A stretch of 64,000 nt of DNA from Morganella morganii (GTDB lineage: Bacteria; Pseudomonadota; Gammaproteobacteria; Enterobacterales; Enterobacteriaceae), in NCBI RefSeq assembly GCF_019242955.1, contig NZ_CP066129.1, positions 868,001 through 932,000 of the forward strand, in the 5' to 3' direction. The position numbers and the translations under genes are program-made. This document shows positions 1-8,582 of this stretch, piece by piece (within the stretch, counting starts at the first letter, position 1; every line of letters starts with the position of its first letter). A model generated the notes under the pieces. It was given only the letters and a program-made list of their open reading frames with translations. It had not been told where the DNA came from and made no database searches.

Positions 1-203
1 TGATTATGCCCCAGTACCATCGGTCCCCATGAACCGACATAGTCGACATAGGCTTTGCCGTCGACGTCATAAATATAGGCTCCGTTGGCGCGTTCGATAA
101 ACAGCGGAGTACCGCCGACGCCGTTAAAGGCACGAACCGGTGAGTTCACGCCACCCGGGATAAAATGTTGTGCTTCAGTATAGAGATTTTCAGAACGGCT
201 CAT
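1..203 (-). CDS. hemL: Glutamate-1-semialdehyde 2,1-aminomutase, N-terminal part (cut by window edge)
   Basis: Encodes the first ~67 residues of HemL, the PLP enzyme that converts glutamate-1-semialdehyde to 5-aminolevulinate in C5 haem/tetrapyrrole synthesis. The N-terminus [20 protein letters not shown] followed by SPVRAF and later [17 protein letters not shown] is characteristic of the family. The ATG is at 201-203 on the minus strand, with an AGGAGTCC ribosome-binding sequence just upstream. The catalytic lysine lies outside the window. The gene is divergent from erpA, as hemL lies close to erpA in other enterobacteria, but no clcA-like gene sits between them here. Confidence 0.95.
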   Translation of the reverse strand, partial: MSRSENLYTEAQHFIPGGVNSPVRAFNGVGGTPLFIERANGAYIYDVDGKAYVDYVGSWGPMVLGHN

Positions 204-442
204 GCAGGACTCCTGTCAGTCGGTGAGCGGGAAATTGCGGCTATTGTAAAGGAGAGCGCCGGTGAATCCAACTTATCGCATTATCCTCATGATAACTATA
301 TCCTTATTAATAATGTGGATACTGTGCTTTCTGTGTGACGAAACTTGAACGATTGCCGGAGGTGGTGGATAATCACCGGTAGTGTCCGGAAGCGGTCAGC
401 TTCTGCGTGTGTTTACTGGTCACGGCCAGTCTGGAGTAATAA
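204..442. other. hemL/erpA divergent intergenic region
   Basis: This 239-base gap must hold the promoters for hemL (leftward) and erpA (rightward). It includes an AT-rich core around 285-325 suitable for promoter elements. I see no small gene and no clear regulator box that I can name. Confidence 0.4.
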
Positions 443-787
443 ATGAGCGATGATTCAGCAATGCCTCTGCAATTTACTGATGCGGCAGCTAAAAAAGTAA
501 AAATATTAATCGCGGATGAAGAAAATCCGAACCTGCGTCTGCGTGTGTATATCACCGGCGGCGGCTGCAGCGGTTTCCAGTATGGCTTCACTTTTGATGA
601 TGCCATCAATGACGGCGACATGACCATCGAGAAAGAGGGCGTGGCGCTGGTGGTTGATCCGATGAGCCTGCAATATCTGGTCGGCGGTTGTGTGGATTAT
701 ACCGAAGGGCTGGAAGGTTCACGGTTTATTGTGACCAACCCGAATGCCAAAACAACCTGTGGCTGTGGTTCATCTTTCAGTATCTGA
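443..787 (+). CDS. erpA: Iron-sulfur cluster insertion protein ErpA
   Basis: A-type carrier that delivers Fe-S clusters to apoproteins such as IspG/IspH and respiratory enzymes. The 114-residue product has the HesB/IscA fold. The three cluster-binding cysteines are visible, one in [11 protein letters not shown] and two in the C-terminal [11 protein letters not shown]. Length equals the E. coli protein (114 aa). The ATG at 443 follows a TGGAG ribosome-binding site at 432-436. It is a single-gene unit that ends at a strong intrinsic terminator. Confidence 0.97.
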   Translation: MSDDSAMPLQFTDAAAKKVKILIADEENPNLRLRVYITGGGCSGFQYGFTFDDAINDGDMTIEKEGVALVVDPMSLQYLVGGCVDYTEGLEGSRFIVTNPNAKTTCGCGSSFSI

Positions 788-807
788 TTTATCCGCAGAC
801 AACAAAC

Positions 808-840
808 AAAACGGGCGCTTTTGCGCCCGTTTTGTTTTTA
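808..840 (+). terminator. Intrinsic terminator after erpA
   Basis: An 8-bp GC-rich stem (ACGGGCGC / GCGCCCGT, 811-818 with 823-830) flanked by A and T tracts (TTTTGTTTTT), 20 bases after the erpA stop. Confidence 0.9.
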
Positions 841-1506
841 TGCCGATAAGTATCATTAAAGAAAGAAGGGTTATTGTCTGCAACCTGTATCCATACAATA
901 AAAGAGGATAATTGTGTATATCCGGCCTCAGACAGAGAAAATCGGTCATTCGGGATGATTTTATTCCGCTGCACTGTAAAAATCAGGATCTCCGGCTGAA
1001 ACAGGAGCGTTTAAATACCACGGATTATATTATATAACGGTGTAATGCTAATATTATTTGTCAGATAAACTGATGAATTAATAAAATGAAATAAAAATAT
1101 ATTATTTAATATTTTTAATCCGGATTTTTATTGCTATATGGTTTTTAATTTAATTATTTATTAAATATCAATCGCATTTACGGCATTTTAATGCAGTACT
1201 GCATCATTGTATTATTTTGATTTATAGTTATTTTTTTATTTATCCTCTCTGACTTTATTATATTCATCATTGGCTGATAATATTATCGATATATACTTGT
1301 ATCTATAGCGATAAATTGATTTCATCTTGATCCCGCTCAATATGCCGGTATTTCACTCATTTACACTGAACATGTAAAAATATTACCTGTTCACATCGGT
1401 CACACCTGAAATATGAGAAATAAATGCAGGAATATACCGGACTATTTTATCTCAGCCAGTGATACCCGCCGGAGCGTTTCCGGCAGTGTACGTTAAGGAA
1501 TCTTCT
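841..1506. other. Long AT-rich intergenic region upstream of the radical SAM/dms operon
   Basis: About 670 bases with no convincing gene. The stretch 1020-1320 is very AT-rich. The short reading frames present have no ribosome-binding site or recognisable product. It contains the candidate FNR site described separately, and the dms operon leader (1375-1506) is long enough to hold further regulation. Confidence 0.6.
1327..1340 (+). promoter_or_regulatory. Candidate FNR binding site for the radical SAM-torD-dms operon
   Basis: TTGATCCCGCTCAA matches the FNR consensus TTGAT-N4-ATCAA at 9 of 10 positions. A weak -10 hexamer TACACT at 1362-1367 would put a start near 1375, giving the classical -41.5 spacing for FNR-activated promoters. 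Anaerobic FNR activation is well established for E. coli dmsABC, so the site fits the downstream genes. Assignment is by eye only. Confidence 0.65.
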
Positions 1507-2856
1507 ATGATTTACCCGCTGACAGAACAGACCCCGGTTTTACAGCATAATGCGGCGTTGCAGCGGTATGTCAGGCGCTATGCCGATATTGAAAAACAGA
1601 CACAGCAGGCCATTGCGCAGTACGGATTACCATTTGAAGCACCCCACCGCCGCCGGGCGGAAACGGATGCACTGCGCCGTGAAGTCAAAGCGCTGGGGGC
1701 GGTTTTTGCCAATAACGGCAAGAGTATTCACAGCCGCTGGCTGTCATCCGCGTGTGTGCAGTGCCGCACCGGTGAGGGCAGTTACACCACATTTTTATCA
1801 CTGAAATGTCACCGCGACTGCTATTTTTGCTTCAATCCGAATCAGGAAAATTACGATGGTTTTCAGCATGAGATGCGTGATGCCATTGGTGAAGTGAATG
1901 CGATTGCCGGAGAAGGGTATCCGCTTACTCACATTGCGCTGACCGGCGGCGAGCCGCTGCTGTTTCGTCAGGAGAGCATCCGCTTTTTTGAGACGGTACA
2001 GGCGAAGTTGCCCGGCGTTCATACCCGGCTGTATACCGCCGGTGATCCGCTGGATCGCAATACCGCGCTGGCACTGGCGGCAGCCGGTCTGAAAGAGGTG
2101 CGTTTCAGTATCAAAATTGATGATCCGCCGGAGAAAATTGAAAAAGTGCTCAGCCGGATAGCGCTGGCACGGGAGATTTTTCCGGATGTGATGGTGGAAA
2201 TGCCGGTGATCCCCGGCAGTGAAGAGCAGATGTATGACCTGCTGCTGAAACTGGATGCTATCGGCGTGAACGGCATCAATCTGCTGGAATTCTGTTTTCC
2301 GCTGACCAACAGCCCGGCCTATCAGGAACGGGGCTTTGCCCTGAAAAATCCGCCTTACGAAGTTTATTACAATTACTGGTATGCCGGTGGTCTGGCGGTG
2401 GCGGACAGTGAACTTGCCTGTCTGCGGGTACTGAAATTTGCCCTCGAAAATCAGCTTTCCGCCGGTGTGCATTACTGCTCACTGGAGAACAAACACACCG
2501 GCCAGGTGTATCAGAGCAACGCGTTTCTCAGCGCGGAGCCGTATTATCTTTTTTCTCCCCGCGATTATTTTTTCAAAAGCGCGAAGGTGTTCGGTGAGGA
2601 TTGCGCTGCTGTCGCGGCGGTGCTGCGTAAAGCAGATGCACCCTTCCGGGAAGATCTCCTGCACGGTTTTTTACAATTCAGTCCTGAATCGATTATGCAC
2701 CTGACGGACACCCCTGAATTGCCTGTTCTGCTGACATCCCATATTGCGGAGGCCGATGAGCAGGGCAATCCCCTGATTAAAGAAGTGCGGGTTGAACTCA
2801 CCACGCCCGCTGAATTTTCGTCCGACGATATCCACGGAGGTATGTGTGAACAGTGA
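1507..2856 (+). CDS. Radical SAM protein linked to a DMSO reductase-like operon
   Basis: A 449-residue radical SAM enzyme of unknown reaction. The [4Fe-4S]-binding CxxxCxxC is C101-H-R-D-C-Y-F-C108. An extra CxxC (CVQC) lies about 20 residues before it, and ALTGGEPLLF is the usual GGE SAM-contacting motif. Further cysteines lie in the C-terminal half (for example HYCSLENKHTGQ), which could bind an auxiliary cluster. I chose the ATG at 1507 because translation from further upstream adds a non-conserved leader, and TAAGGAATC lies just before it. Its end overlaps the next gene by 11 bases, so it is translationally coupled to the TorD-like chaperone and dmsABC. This suggests a role in maturation of the oxidoreductase or in processing its substrate; that role is an inference. 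Confidence 0.75.
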   Translation: MIYPLTEQTPVLQHNAALQRYVRRYADIEKQTQQAIAQYGLPFEAPHRRRAETDALRREVKALGAVFANNGKSIHSRWLSSACVQCRTGEGSYTTFLSLKCHRDCYFCFNPNQENYDGFQHEMRDAIGEVNAIAGEGYPLTHIALTGGEPLLFRQESIRFFETVQAKLPGVHTRLYTAGDPLDRNTALALAAAGLKEVRFSIKIDDPPEKIEKVLSRIALAREIFPDVMVEMPVIPGSEEQMYDLLLKLDAIGVNGINLLEFCFPLTNSPAYQERGFALKNPPYEVYYNYWYAGGLAVADSELACLRVLKFALENQLSAGVHYCSLENKHTGQVYQSNAFLSAEPYYLFSPRDYFFKSAKVFGEDCAAVAAVLRKADAPFREDLLHGFLQFSPESIMHLTDTPELPVLLTSHIAEADEQGNPLIKEVRVELTTPAEFSSDDIHGGMCEQ

Positions 2857-3532
2857 TGACCGGGACCCGGATTATCTGTATGCGCGTCAGTTTGCTTATG
2901 ACGTTCTGCGCCGTCTGCTGACGGACGAGCCGACAGCGGAACTGCTGGTTTATCTGCGTGATGAGGGGCTGTCACTGTTTCCGGCAGATGACTCGCTGCC
3001 CGCCATGCAGAGTGCGCTCGATGCCATGCGGGATGATCTGAATACCCGCATGCTTAAACAGGGGGCATCTGATTTTGAGGCGCTGCACTGGGACTTTACG
3101 CGTCTGTTTATCGGACCGGAATCACCGCCTGCGCCGCCGTGGGAGTCAGTTTATGTCTCCCGCGACAAACTGTTGTTTCAGGAGAGCACCCTGAGCGTGA
3201 AAACCTTTTATCAGCAGCACGGTTTTCACCTGCCGGAAACAGAGTATGAGGCGGCGGATCACATCGGCTATGAACTGGATTTCCTGTGGAAGCTGAGTGA
3301 GCAGGCGTCACAGGAACTTGACCGTGAACAGGCGATATGTGAGCGCATTACCGTACTGCTGGCGGTTTCATCTGAATTTATGCAGGCACATCTGCTGGCG
3401 TTTATCACACCGTTCTGCCGTGAACTGAATAATCACGCGGAAACGGGGTTTTATCGTCAGCTCAGTACGCTTCTGGAAGTCTTTGTCCGGAATGATTATA
3501 AAAAAATCAATGAATTAATAAACTTACAATAA
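2846..3532 (+). CDS. TorD/DmsD-family molybdoenzyme chaperone
   Basis: A 228-residue, mostly helical protein of the TorD/DmsD family. These cytoplasmic chaperones bind the Tat signal of molybdoenzymes and assist cofactor insertion. Family features include the central LHWDFTRLFIGPESPPAPPW segment (compare the YxxLF.GP motif) and a Y/E-rich helix AADHIGYELDFLWKLSEQA. The start is taken as GTG 2846 (VNSDDRDPDYLYARQFAYD), because GGAGG at 2836-2840 is ideally placed. Longer in-frame starts would run far into the radical SAM gene. It directly precedes the Tat-dependent catalytic subunit, its probable client. It resembles the accessory gene accompanying the second dms-like operon in Salmonella. Confidence 0.85.
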   Translation: MNSDDRDPDYLYARQFAYDVLRRLLTDEPTAELLVYLRDEGLSLFPADDSLPAMQSALDAMRDDLNTRMLKQGASDFEALHWDFTRLFIGPESPPAPPWESVYVSRDKLLFQESTLSVKTFYQQHGFHLPETEYEAADHIGYELDFLWKLSEQASQELDREQAICERITVLLAVSSEFMQAHLLAFITPFCRELNNHAETGFYRQLSTLLEVFVRNDYKKINELINLQ

Positions 3533-3564
3533 TAATTTAAAAACATGATGATGAGGTAAGAGCA

Positions 3565-6144
3565 ATGTCAGACAGACAGAAAACCGGCGTAACCCGCCGT
3601 TCATTTCTGAAATGGACGTCGGCAGCATCCGCCATGGCGGCACTGCCGCTGAGCAGACAACTTCATGCCGCCACCCCGGCACCGGCACAGACCACCCCGG
3701 CGGCACCTTCAGCCGCCAAAGGGCAGTGGAAACCTGTCGCCTGCTGGCATAACTGCGGCGGCCGCTGTGTTAATAAAGCACTGGTGGCCGATGGCGTGGT
3801 GATCAGACAAAAAACCGATGATGTGGTGGCCGATTCCCCTGACTTCCCGCAGCAGCGCGGGTGTCTGCGCGGCCGTTCCCAGCGCAAACAGGTGTTCGGC
3901 GCAGATCGCCTGAAATACCCGATGAAACGTAAAAACTGGGCACCGGGCGGCGGGGATAAAACCCTGCGCGGCCGCGATCAGTGGGTGCGTATCAGCTGGG
4001 ATGAGGCGCTGGATATTGTGGCATCCGAAACCAAACGCATCACCGGACAACACGGTAATGAATCCCTGTGGGTAACCGGTGGTAACGGTACGGATTTTCA
4101 GAGTGTATTCTCTGCCGCAGGTGGTTTTACCGGTGACTGGGGAACAACTTCCTGGGGAGCGTGGTTTGAAACGCCGGCACATCTGGGGCTGCTGGAAGGG
4201 TTCTACACCTTCGGCACCAATGACCGTTTTGATATGCGTAACTCACAGCTGATTGTGATGTGGGGTGCGAACCCGGCGTGGTCCAGTCCGGGCAGTCCGA
4301 CTTATAACTATTATCAGGCGAAAAAAGCCGGAGCGCGTTTTATCAGTATCGACCCGAGCTATACCGCCACCGCAGAACTGATGGATGCAGACTGGTATCC
4401 GATCAACCCGGGTACAGACCACGCGCTGGCGCTGGGGATCATGCATGCACTGCTGGAGATGGACAGCCCGGAAAATCCGCTGATCGATTGGGAATTCCTG
4501 CGCCGCTGCACTGTCGGTTTCGATGAAAGCAATATGCCGTCAGGGGCTGATCCGAAGAAAAACTTCAAAGATTATCTGCTGGGTACCTATACCGGCAAAC
4601 CGACCACTCCGGAATGGGCAGCAGAGATCTGCGGTATCTCCGCATCGGATATCCGCTCGCTGGCACGTCAGATTGGCGGCACACAGCGCGTGGCGCTGTT
4701 AACCGGCTGGGCACCGGCACGTATTCATAACGGTGAGGGATGGGTTCAGGCATTTTCAACACTCGGCTTTATGACCGGCCATATGGGCCGCCCGGGCCGC
4801 ATGACCGGCGCGTGCTGTCACTATGCCGCCGGGAACAACGGCACCCGCCTGTTGATGGCCGGTGCGAACGGCTTACCGGCAGTGAAAAACCCGGTCAGTC
4901 TGAAAATCAACCACAATGAACTGAACCGCGCTCTGCTGGAGAAAAAATTCCGTCAGCGTGGTGTCGGGGATGTGGATGCCAATATTCAGATGATTTTTCA
5001 TCCGTTTAACGCCACCTTACAGACCCGCGCCAATATTATGCAGGGAATCGAGGCTTACCGCAGCGGTGTGGAGTTTATCGCGACCGCAGCCTATGTCCCG
5101 CATACCTGTGCGAAATATTCGGATGTGATCCTGCCGGTGACAACCGAGTGGGAGCGCGAGGGTACCATTCTTAACCCGAGTAACCGTGAAGTAATCATTG
5201 CTGCGGTGAATGTGACCCCGCCGCTGTATGAAGCGAAAAGCGACCAGTGGATCGCGAAAGAGCTGGGTAAACGGCTGGGTGTCAATGTGGACGAGATCTT
5301 CCCGATCTCCGAAAAGCAGCAGTTCTTCAACAAACTCAACGGTGCAACCATCATTACCGAAGATGGTGTCACCAAAGCGCCGCTGTTTACCATTACGCAG
5401 GCGGATATTGATGAGTGGCAGGTGACCGGTACGCCGCAGGAAGGACGCATCACGCTGAATGAATTCCTGACCAAAGGGAAATATCAGGTGGAGCGCACCG
5501 CAGATGATAATTACCGCTATATCGCGTATGAGGACTTTATCCGCGATCCGGTTGCGAATCCGCGTCCGACACCAAGCGGTAAATTCGAAATCTACTGCGA
5601 AACGCTGACGGAGAAAGCGAAAGAGTGCGGCTGGACTGAATTACCGCCAATCGCCGAATACATCCCGTCAGCCAGTGGTTATGAAGCCAGTTTTAAAGAT
5701 TTCAGCAAAAAAGAGAAAGGGGATTATCCGTTCCAGGTCTATAACCCGCACTATCTGCGCCGTTCACACAGTACCCTGGATAACGTGCCGTGGCTGCGTG
5801 AGCAGTGGCCGAGCCCTATCTATATTAATGCCTCCGATGCCAGACGTCTGGATATCAAACAGGGTGAAACGGTTCTGGTGACCAGCCCGCAGGGCAAAAT
5901 CCTGCGTCCGGCACTGGTGACCCAGACCATGAAACCGGGTGTGGTTGCACTGCCGCACGGCAGCTGGACCAATGTGGATGAAACCACCGGGATCGATATG
6001 GCCGGGGCGGATAACTCCCTGACGATTCAGGTACCGACCGGGCTGGGTACCTCCGGGTGGAACACGATGCTGTGTAATATCGAAAAATGGCACGGTGAGC
6101 AATTAACTGACGATGCGCGTCTGCCGCAGCGGATTATCGGATAA
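3565..6144 (+). CDS. dmsA: DMSO reductase-like molybdopterin catalytic subunit (DmsA family)
   Basis: An 859-residue Mo-bisMGD oxidoreductase exported by Tat: the twin-arginine motif TRRSFLKW is at residues 10-17, followed by a hydrophobic stretch and an Ala/Pro-rich linker. An N-terminal [4Fe-4S] site is formed by C60, C64, C68 and C100. The region GDWGTTSWGAW should contain the serine that ligates Mo in DmsA-type enzymes, but the local sequence differs from E. coli DmsA, so this residue is inferred. The C-terminal molybdopterin dinucleotide-binding domain runs to about residue 859. The protein is longer than E. coli DmsA (about 810), so it is probably a paralogue with a different S- or N-oxide substrate. 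It forms an operon with dmsB and dmsC. Confidence 0.88.
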   Translation: MSDRQKTGVTRRSFLKWTSAASAMAALPLSRQLHAATPAPAQTTPAAPSAAKGQWKPVACWHNCGGRCVNKALVADGVVIRQKTDDVVADSPDFPQQRGCLRGRSQRKQVFGADRLKYPMKRKNWAPGGGDKTLRGRDQWVRISWDEALDIVASETKRITGQHGNESLWVTGGNGTDFQSVFSAAGGFTGDWGTTSWGAWFETPAHLGLLEGFYTFGTNDRFDMRNSQLIVMWGANPAWSSPGSPTYNYYQAKKAGARFISIDPSYTATAELMDADWYPINPGTDHALALGIMHALLEMDSPENPLIDWEFLRRCTVGFDESNMPSGADPKKNFKDYLLGTYTGKPTTPEWAAEICGISASDIRSLARQIGGTQRVALLTGWAPARIHNGEGWVQAFSTLGFMTGHMGRPGRMTGACCHYAAGNNGTRLLMAGANGLPAVKNPVSLKINHNELNRALLEKKFRQRGVGDVDANIQMIFHPFNATLQTRANIMQGIEAYRSGVEFIATAAYVPHTCAKYSDVILPVTTEWEREGTILNPSNREVIIAAVNVTPPLYEAKSDQWIAKELGKRLGVNVDEIFPISEKQQFFNKLNGATIITEDGVTKAPLFTITQADIDEWQVTGTPQEGRITLNEFLTKGKYQVERTADDNYRYIAYEDFIRDPVANPRPTPSGKFEIYCETLTEKAKECGWTELPPIAEYIPSASGYEASFKDFSKKEKGDYPFQVYNPHYLRRSHSTLDNVPWLREQWPSPIYINASDARRLDIKQGETVLVTSPQGKILRPALVTQTMKPGVVALPHGSWTNVDETTGIDMAGADNSLTIQVPTGLGTSGWNTMLCNIEKWHGEQLTDDARLPQRIIG

Positions 6145-6155
6145 GGGGCACAGAC

Positions 6156-6698
6156 ATGGATAAGCAAGTTGGATTTTATATAAATGTCGCCGCCTGCATC
6201 GGGTGCAAAACCTGTGTTGTGGCGTGCAAGGATAAGAACGATCTCGAGGTCGGGCGTAATTTCCGCCGGGTGTATGATATCGAGGCCGGGGAGTATCCGC
6301 GCCCGCGCCGCTGGCATCTCTCCATTGCCTGCAACCATTGTGACGATCCGCAGTGTGTCAGCCATTGTCCGACAACCGCGATGCATAAGCGGGAAGAGGA
6401 CGGGGTGGTGCTGGTGGATCATGACAAGTGTGTGGGCTGCCGTTACTGTACCTGGGCCTGTCCGTATGAAGCACCGCAGTTTGACCCTGCGCTCGGTATG
6501 ATGACCAAATGTGATACCTGTCTGGATCTGCGGGAGCAGGGCGGCAATCCGATGTGTGTGGATTCCTGCCCGATGCGCGCCATTGAGTTCGGTCTTATCA
6601 GCGAACTGCGCAAAAAATACGGTACCAATGCCGATATCGGCGGTTTGCCTAACTCATCCGTTACCCGGCCGAACCTGGTTGTCGGCACCAAAGGATAA
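6156..6698 (+). CDS. dmsB: DMSO reductase-like iron-sulfur subunit (DmsB family)
   Basis: A 180-residue ferredoxin-like electron-transfer subunit that should carry four [4Fe-4S] clusters between the membrane anchor and the catalytic subunit. Four cysteine groups are visible: CIGCKTCVVAC (C14-C24), CNHCDDPQCVSHCP, CVGCRYCTWACP and CDTCLDLREQ...CVDSCP. It lies 11 bases after dmsA. It is about 25 residues shorter than E. coli DmsB, mainly at the C-terminus, which ends RPNLVVGTKG. Confidence 0.93.
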   Translation: MDKQVGFYINVAACIGCKTCVVACKDKNDLEVGRNFRRVYDIEAGEYPRPRRWHLSIACNHCDDPQCVSHCPTTAMHKREEDGVVLVDHDKCVGCRYCTWACPYEAPQFDPALGMMTKCDTCLDLREQGGNPMCVDSCPMRAIEFGLISELRKKYGTNADIGGLPNSSVTRPNLVVGTKG

Positions 6699-6709
6699 GG
6701 AGAATGATC

Positions 6710-7564
6710 ATGCATGAACTGCCTCTTGTTATATTCACCTTATTTATGCAGGCTTCGGTCGGCTGTCTGGTGATCACGTTACTTTGTTACTTCCGCCTGT
6801 TCGGCTGCACGGATGCCCGCACCGCGATGAAATGGGTGCGCGTTCCGCTGGTTGTCTCTTTCCTGCTGGGCTGTGCCGGTCTGCTGGGTTCCCTGTTCCA
6901 TATGGGGAATCCGTTCCATATGTTTTATACCATGCTGCACGTTTCTGACTCGTGGATGAGCCGTGAAGTCTGGGCGACGGCTGTTTATATGGCGCTGCTG
7001 TTCTTCAGTGTCGCGCTGCTGCTGTTAAAACAGAAAGTGAACGGCTTCCTGCTGCTGTTAAGTGCAGTGGCGGGGCTGGTGTATATGTATGTGATGTCCG
7101 CGCTGTACGCAAACACCCTGTTTAATCTGTGGGGCGGACTGTTTACCTATACCGGGTTCTTCGGTTCCGTGCTGCTGACCGGCGGAATGATTGCCGGGCT
7201 GCTGCTGGTGACTGCACTGGGTTACGCCCGTGAGGATGTGCTGATTCAGCGTGTGGTGAAGATTGCGCTTGCGGCGGGCGTGGCGGGATTGCTGCTGATA
7301 CTGCTGAGTGCGCTGTCGCTGACCGGTAACATCGGTGAGCCGATCTATGCCGGAATGACACCACGGGTTATGCCGGAAGGGTTGCTGAACCTGCATATTA
7401 TCCGTGTGGTGCTGATCGGACTGGGAATGTTCTTTGCCGGACGTCTGCTGTGTCAGAAAAATGCACAGGTCACTAACGGCACGCTGATGATGGCACTGGC
7501 GGTTATCTGTGTCTTTGCCGGTGAAGCGGTCGGGCGTGTGGTGTTCTTCTCGCTCGGCGGGTAA
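6710..7564 (+). CDS. dmsC: DMSO reductase-like membrane anchor subunit (DmsC family)
   Basis: A 284-residue integral membrane protein with about eight hydrophobic segments. It anchors the reductase and oxidises menaquinol. The sequence MHELPLVIFTLFMQASVGCL is the typical DmsC start, and the length matches E. coli DmsC (287 aa). Two in-frame ATGs occur, at 6704 and 6710. AAGGAG at 6697-6702 gives proper spacing (7 bases) only to the second, so 6710 is chosen. Last gene of the operon. Confidence 0.92.
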   Translation: MHELPLVIFTLFMQASVGCLVITLLCYFRLFGCTDARTAMKWVRVPLVVSFLLGCAGLLGSLFHMGNPFHMFYTMLHVSDSWMSREVWATAVYMALLFFSVALLLLKQKVNGFLLLLSAVAGLVYMYVMSALYANTLFNLWGGLFTYTGFFGSVLLTGGMIAGLLLVTALGYAREDVLIQRVVKIALAAGVAGLLLILLSALSLTGNIGEPIYAGMTPRVMPEGLLNLHIIRVVLIGLGMFFAGRLLCQKNAQVTNGTLMMALAVICVFAGEAVGRVVFFSLGG

Positions 7565-7583
7565 TACGCGGTATGAAACAAAG

Positions 7584-7613
7584 ATCCGGACGCCTTCACG
7601 TCCGGATTTTTTA
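7584..7613. terminator. Intrinsic terminator after dmsC, next to the macro-domain gene end
   Basis: A 9-bp stem ATCCGGACG / CGTCCGGAT (7584-7592, 7599-7607) followed by TTTTTT on the plus strand. It ends one base before the stop of the convergent macro-domain gene, and the few As on its left could let it serve both directions. Confidence 0.88.
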
Positions 7614-8582
7614 TCAGCGGGTAAGAATGACATCCCCTAAAATATTATCTTTCAGCAGGCCGCCGTTTTTGGCCTGGAACAGCACAAAATCAATATCCCG
7701 CGCCTGATAGCGCTCGCGCAGAATCGTGGTGATCTCTTTGATTGCTTTCCCCTGCAATAATCCGTCAATCATCATCGCCAGCAGCAGAGACTGATCACGG
7801 TAGGTCAGCGGATTGAGTGAACCCATCACCCGGTTGAGGTAGTGATCAAAGATTGGCAGCGGGTTTTCCGGGAGCTCGCGGTTCAGTTTGATCTGCACAT
7901 CGATCACCGTATTAAAATCAATACCGTAGTGTGCAATCCGGTCACGCAGATCATTGACATAGCGATCAATATCATCGGAATACAGCGTGCTGATCGTGCC
8001 GCTGAAATTAAACAGATTCATGCCGTTCAGGCGCTGTAAAATATAAATGGCAATATAGAGATTGTAGCGTGACGGGATCAGCAGGCAGTTATCAATCCAC
8101 CAGACCAGCACATGATGCGGGCTGATACTGTCATCAATATATTTGACCGGCGGATAGATCATAATATCGGTATCTGTTAACTCGCCGAGATGTGTCTGGA
8201 TCAGATTATCCACCTGACGCCAATCCAGCCCGCCGCTGCCGCAGCCGAGTGCCGGAATGGCCACGGATTTCAGTCCCTGTTTTTTAATCAGGGCTTTCAG
8301 CTCGCGCAGTCCGCTTTCGATAAATTCATAACCGGAAGGGGAGTCCCATTTATCGCGGGTCGGGAAGTTGATCACTTTCCGGCCGTGTTCGTCCGTAACT
8401 GACAGCTGACCGGCGCCTATTTTATTTTCTTTGCATAAAGCTTCATAGGCGTGTGCGTTGACCGGATAATCCAGCCTGAACTGATAGGCAATTCCCTTTC
8501 CCATGACGCCCTGACAATTAACGGCATTTACCAATGCCTGCGCATCAGATCTCAGTAAATCACCCTTGAGGTATTTAATCAT
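7614..8582 (-). CDS. Macro-domain protein (DarG/TARG1-like N-terminus) with an unknown C-terminal domain
   Basis: A 322-residue protein. Residues 1 to about 150 form a macro domain: GDLLRSDAQALVNAVNCQG, VMGKGIAYQFR, and the later IPALGCGSGGLDW phosphate loop. The NxVNCxGVMGKGIA signature is that of the DarG/TARG1-like branch, whose members bind ADP-ribose and can remove it from DNA or protein. Residues 150-322 are helical, do not resemble the known DarG C-terminal domain, and are unrecognised by me. No DarT-like ADP-ribosyltransferase is adjacent. The gene stands alone on the minus strand between the dms operon and the divergent avcD gene, in ordinary base composition. A role in defence or in ADP-ribose removal is inference. 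Confidence 0.85.
   Translation of the reverse strand: MIKYLKGDLLRSDAQALVNAVNCQGVMGKGIAYQFRLDYPVNAHAYEALCKENKIGAGQLSVTDEHGRKVINFPTRDKWDSPSGYEFIESGLRELKALIKKQGLKSVAIPALGCGSGGLDWRQVDNLIQTHLGELTDTDIMIYPPVKYIDDSISPHHVLVWWIDNCLLIPSRYNLYIAIYILQRLNGMNLFNFSGTISTLYSDDIDRYVNDLRDRIAHYGIDFNTVIDVQIKLNRELPENPLPIFDHYLNRVMGSLNPLTYRDQSLLLAMMIDGLLQGKAIKEITTILRERYQARDIDFVLFQAKNGGLLKDNILGDVILTR

Noticed and set aside
373-627. Possible 84-codon minus-strand gene overlapping erpA
   Set aside because: No start signal; the erpA frame is complete and conserved.
1798-2472. Open frame of 224 codons on the minus strand opposite the radical SAM gene
   Set aside because: No ribosome-binding site and no protein-like features. 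It mirrors the codon pattern of the true gene, whose CxxxCxxC and GGE motifs are clear.
7614-8582. A full DarTG toxin-antitoxin system
   Set aside because: Only the macro-domain protein exists; no DarT-like ADP-ribosyltransferase frame is found on either side.
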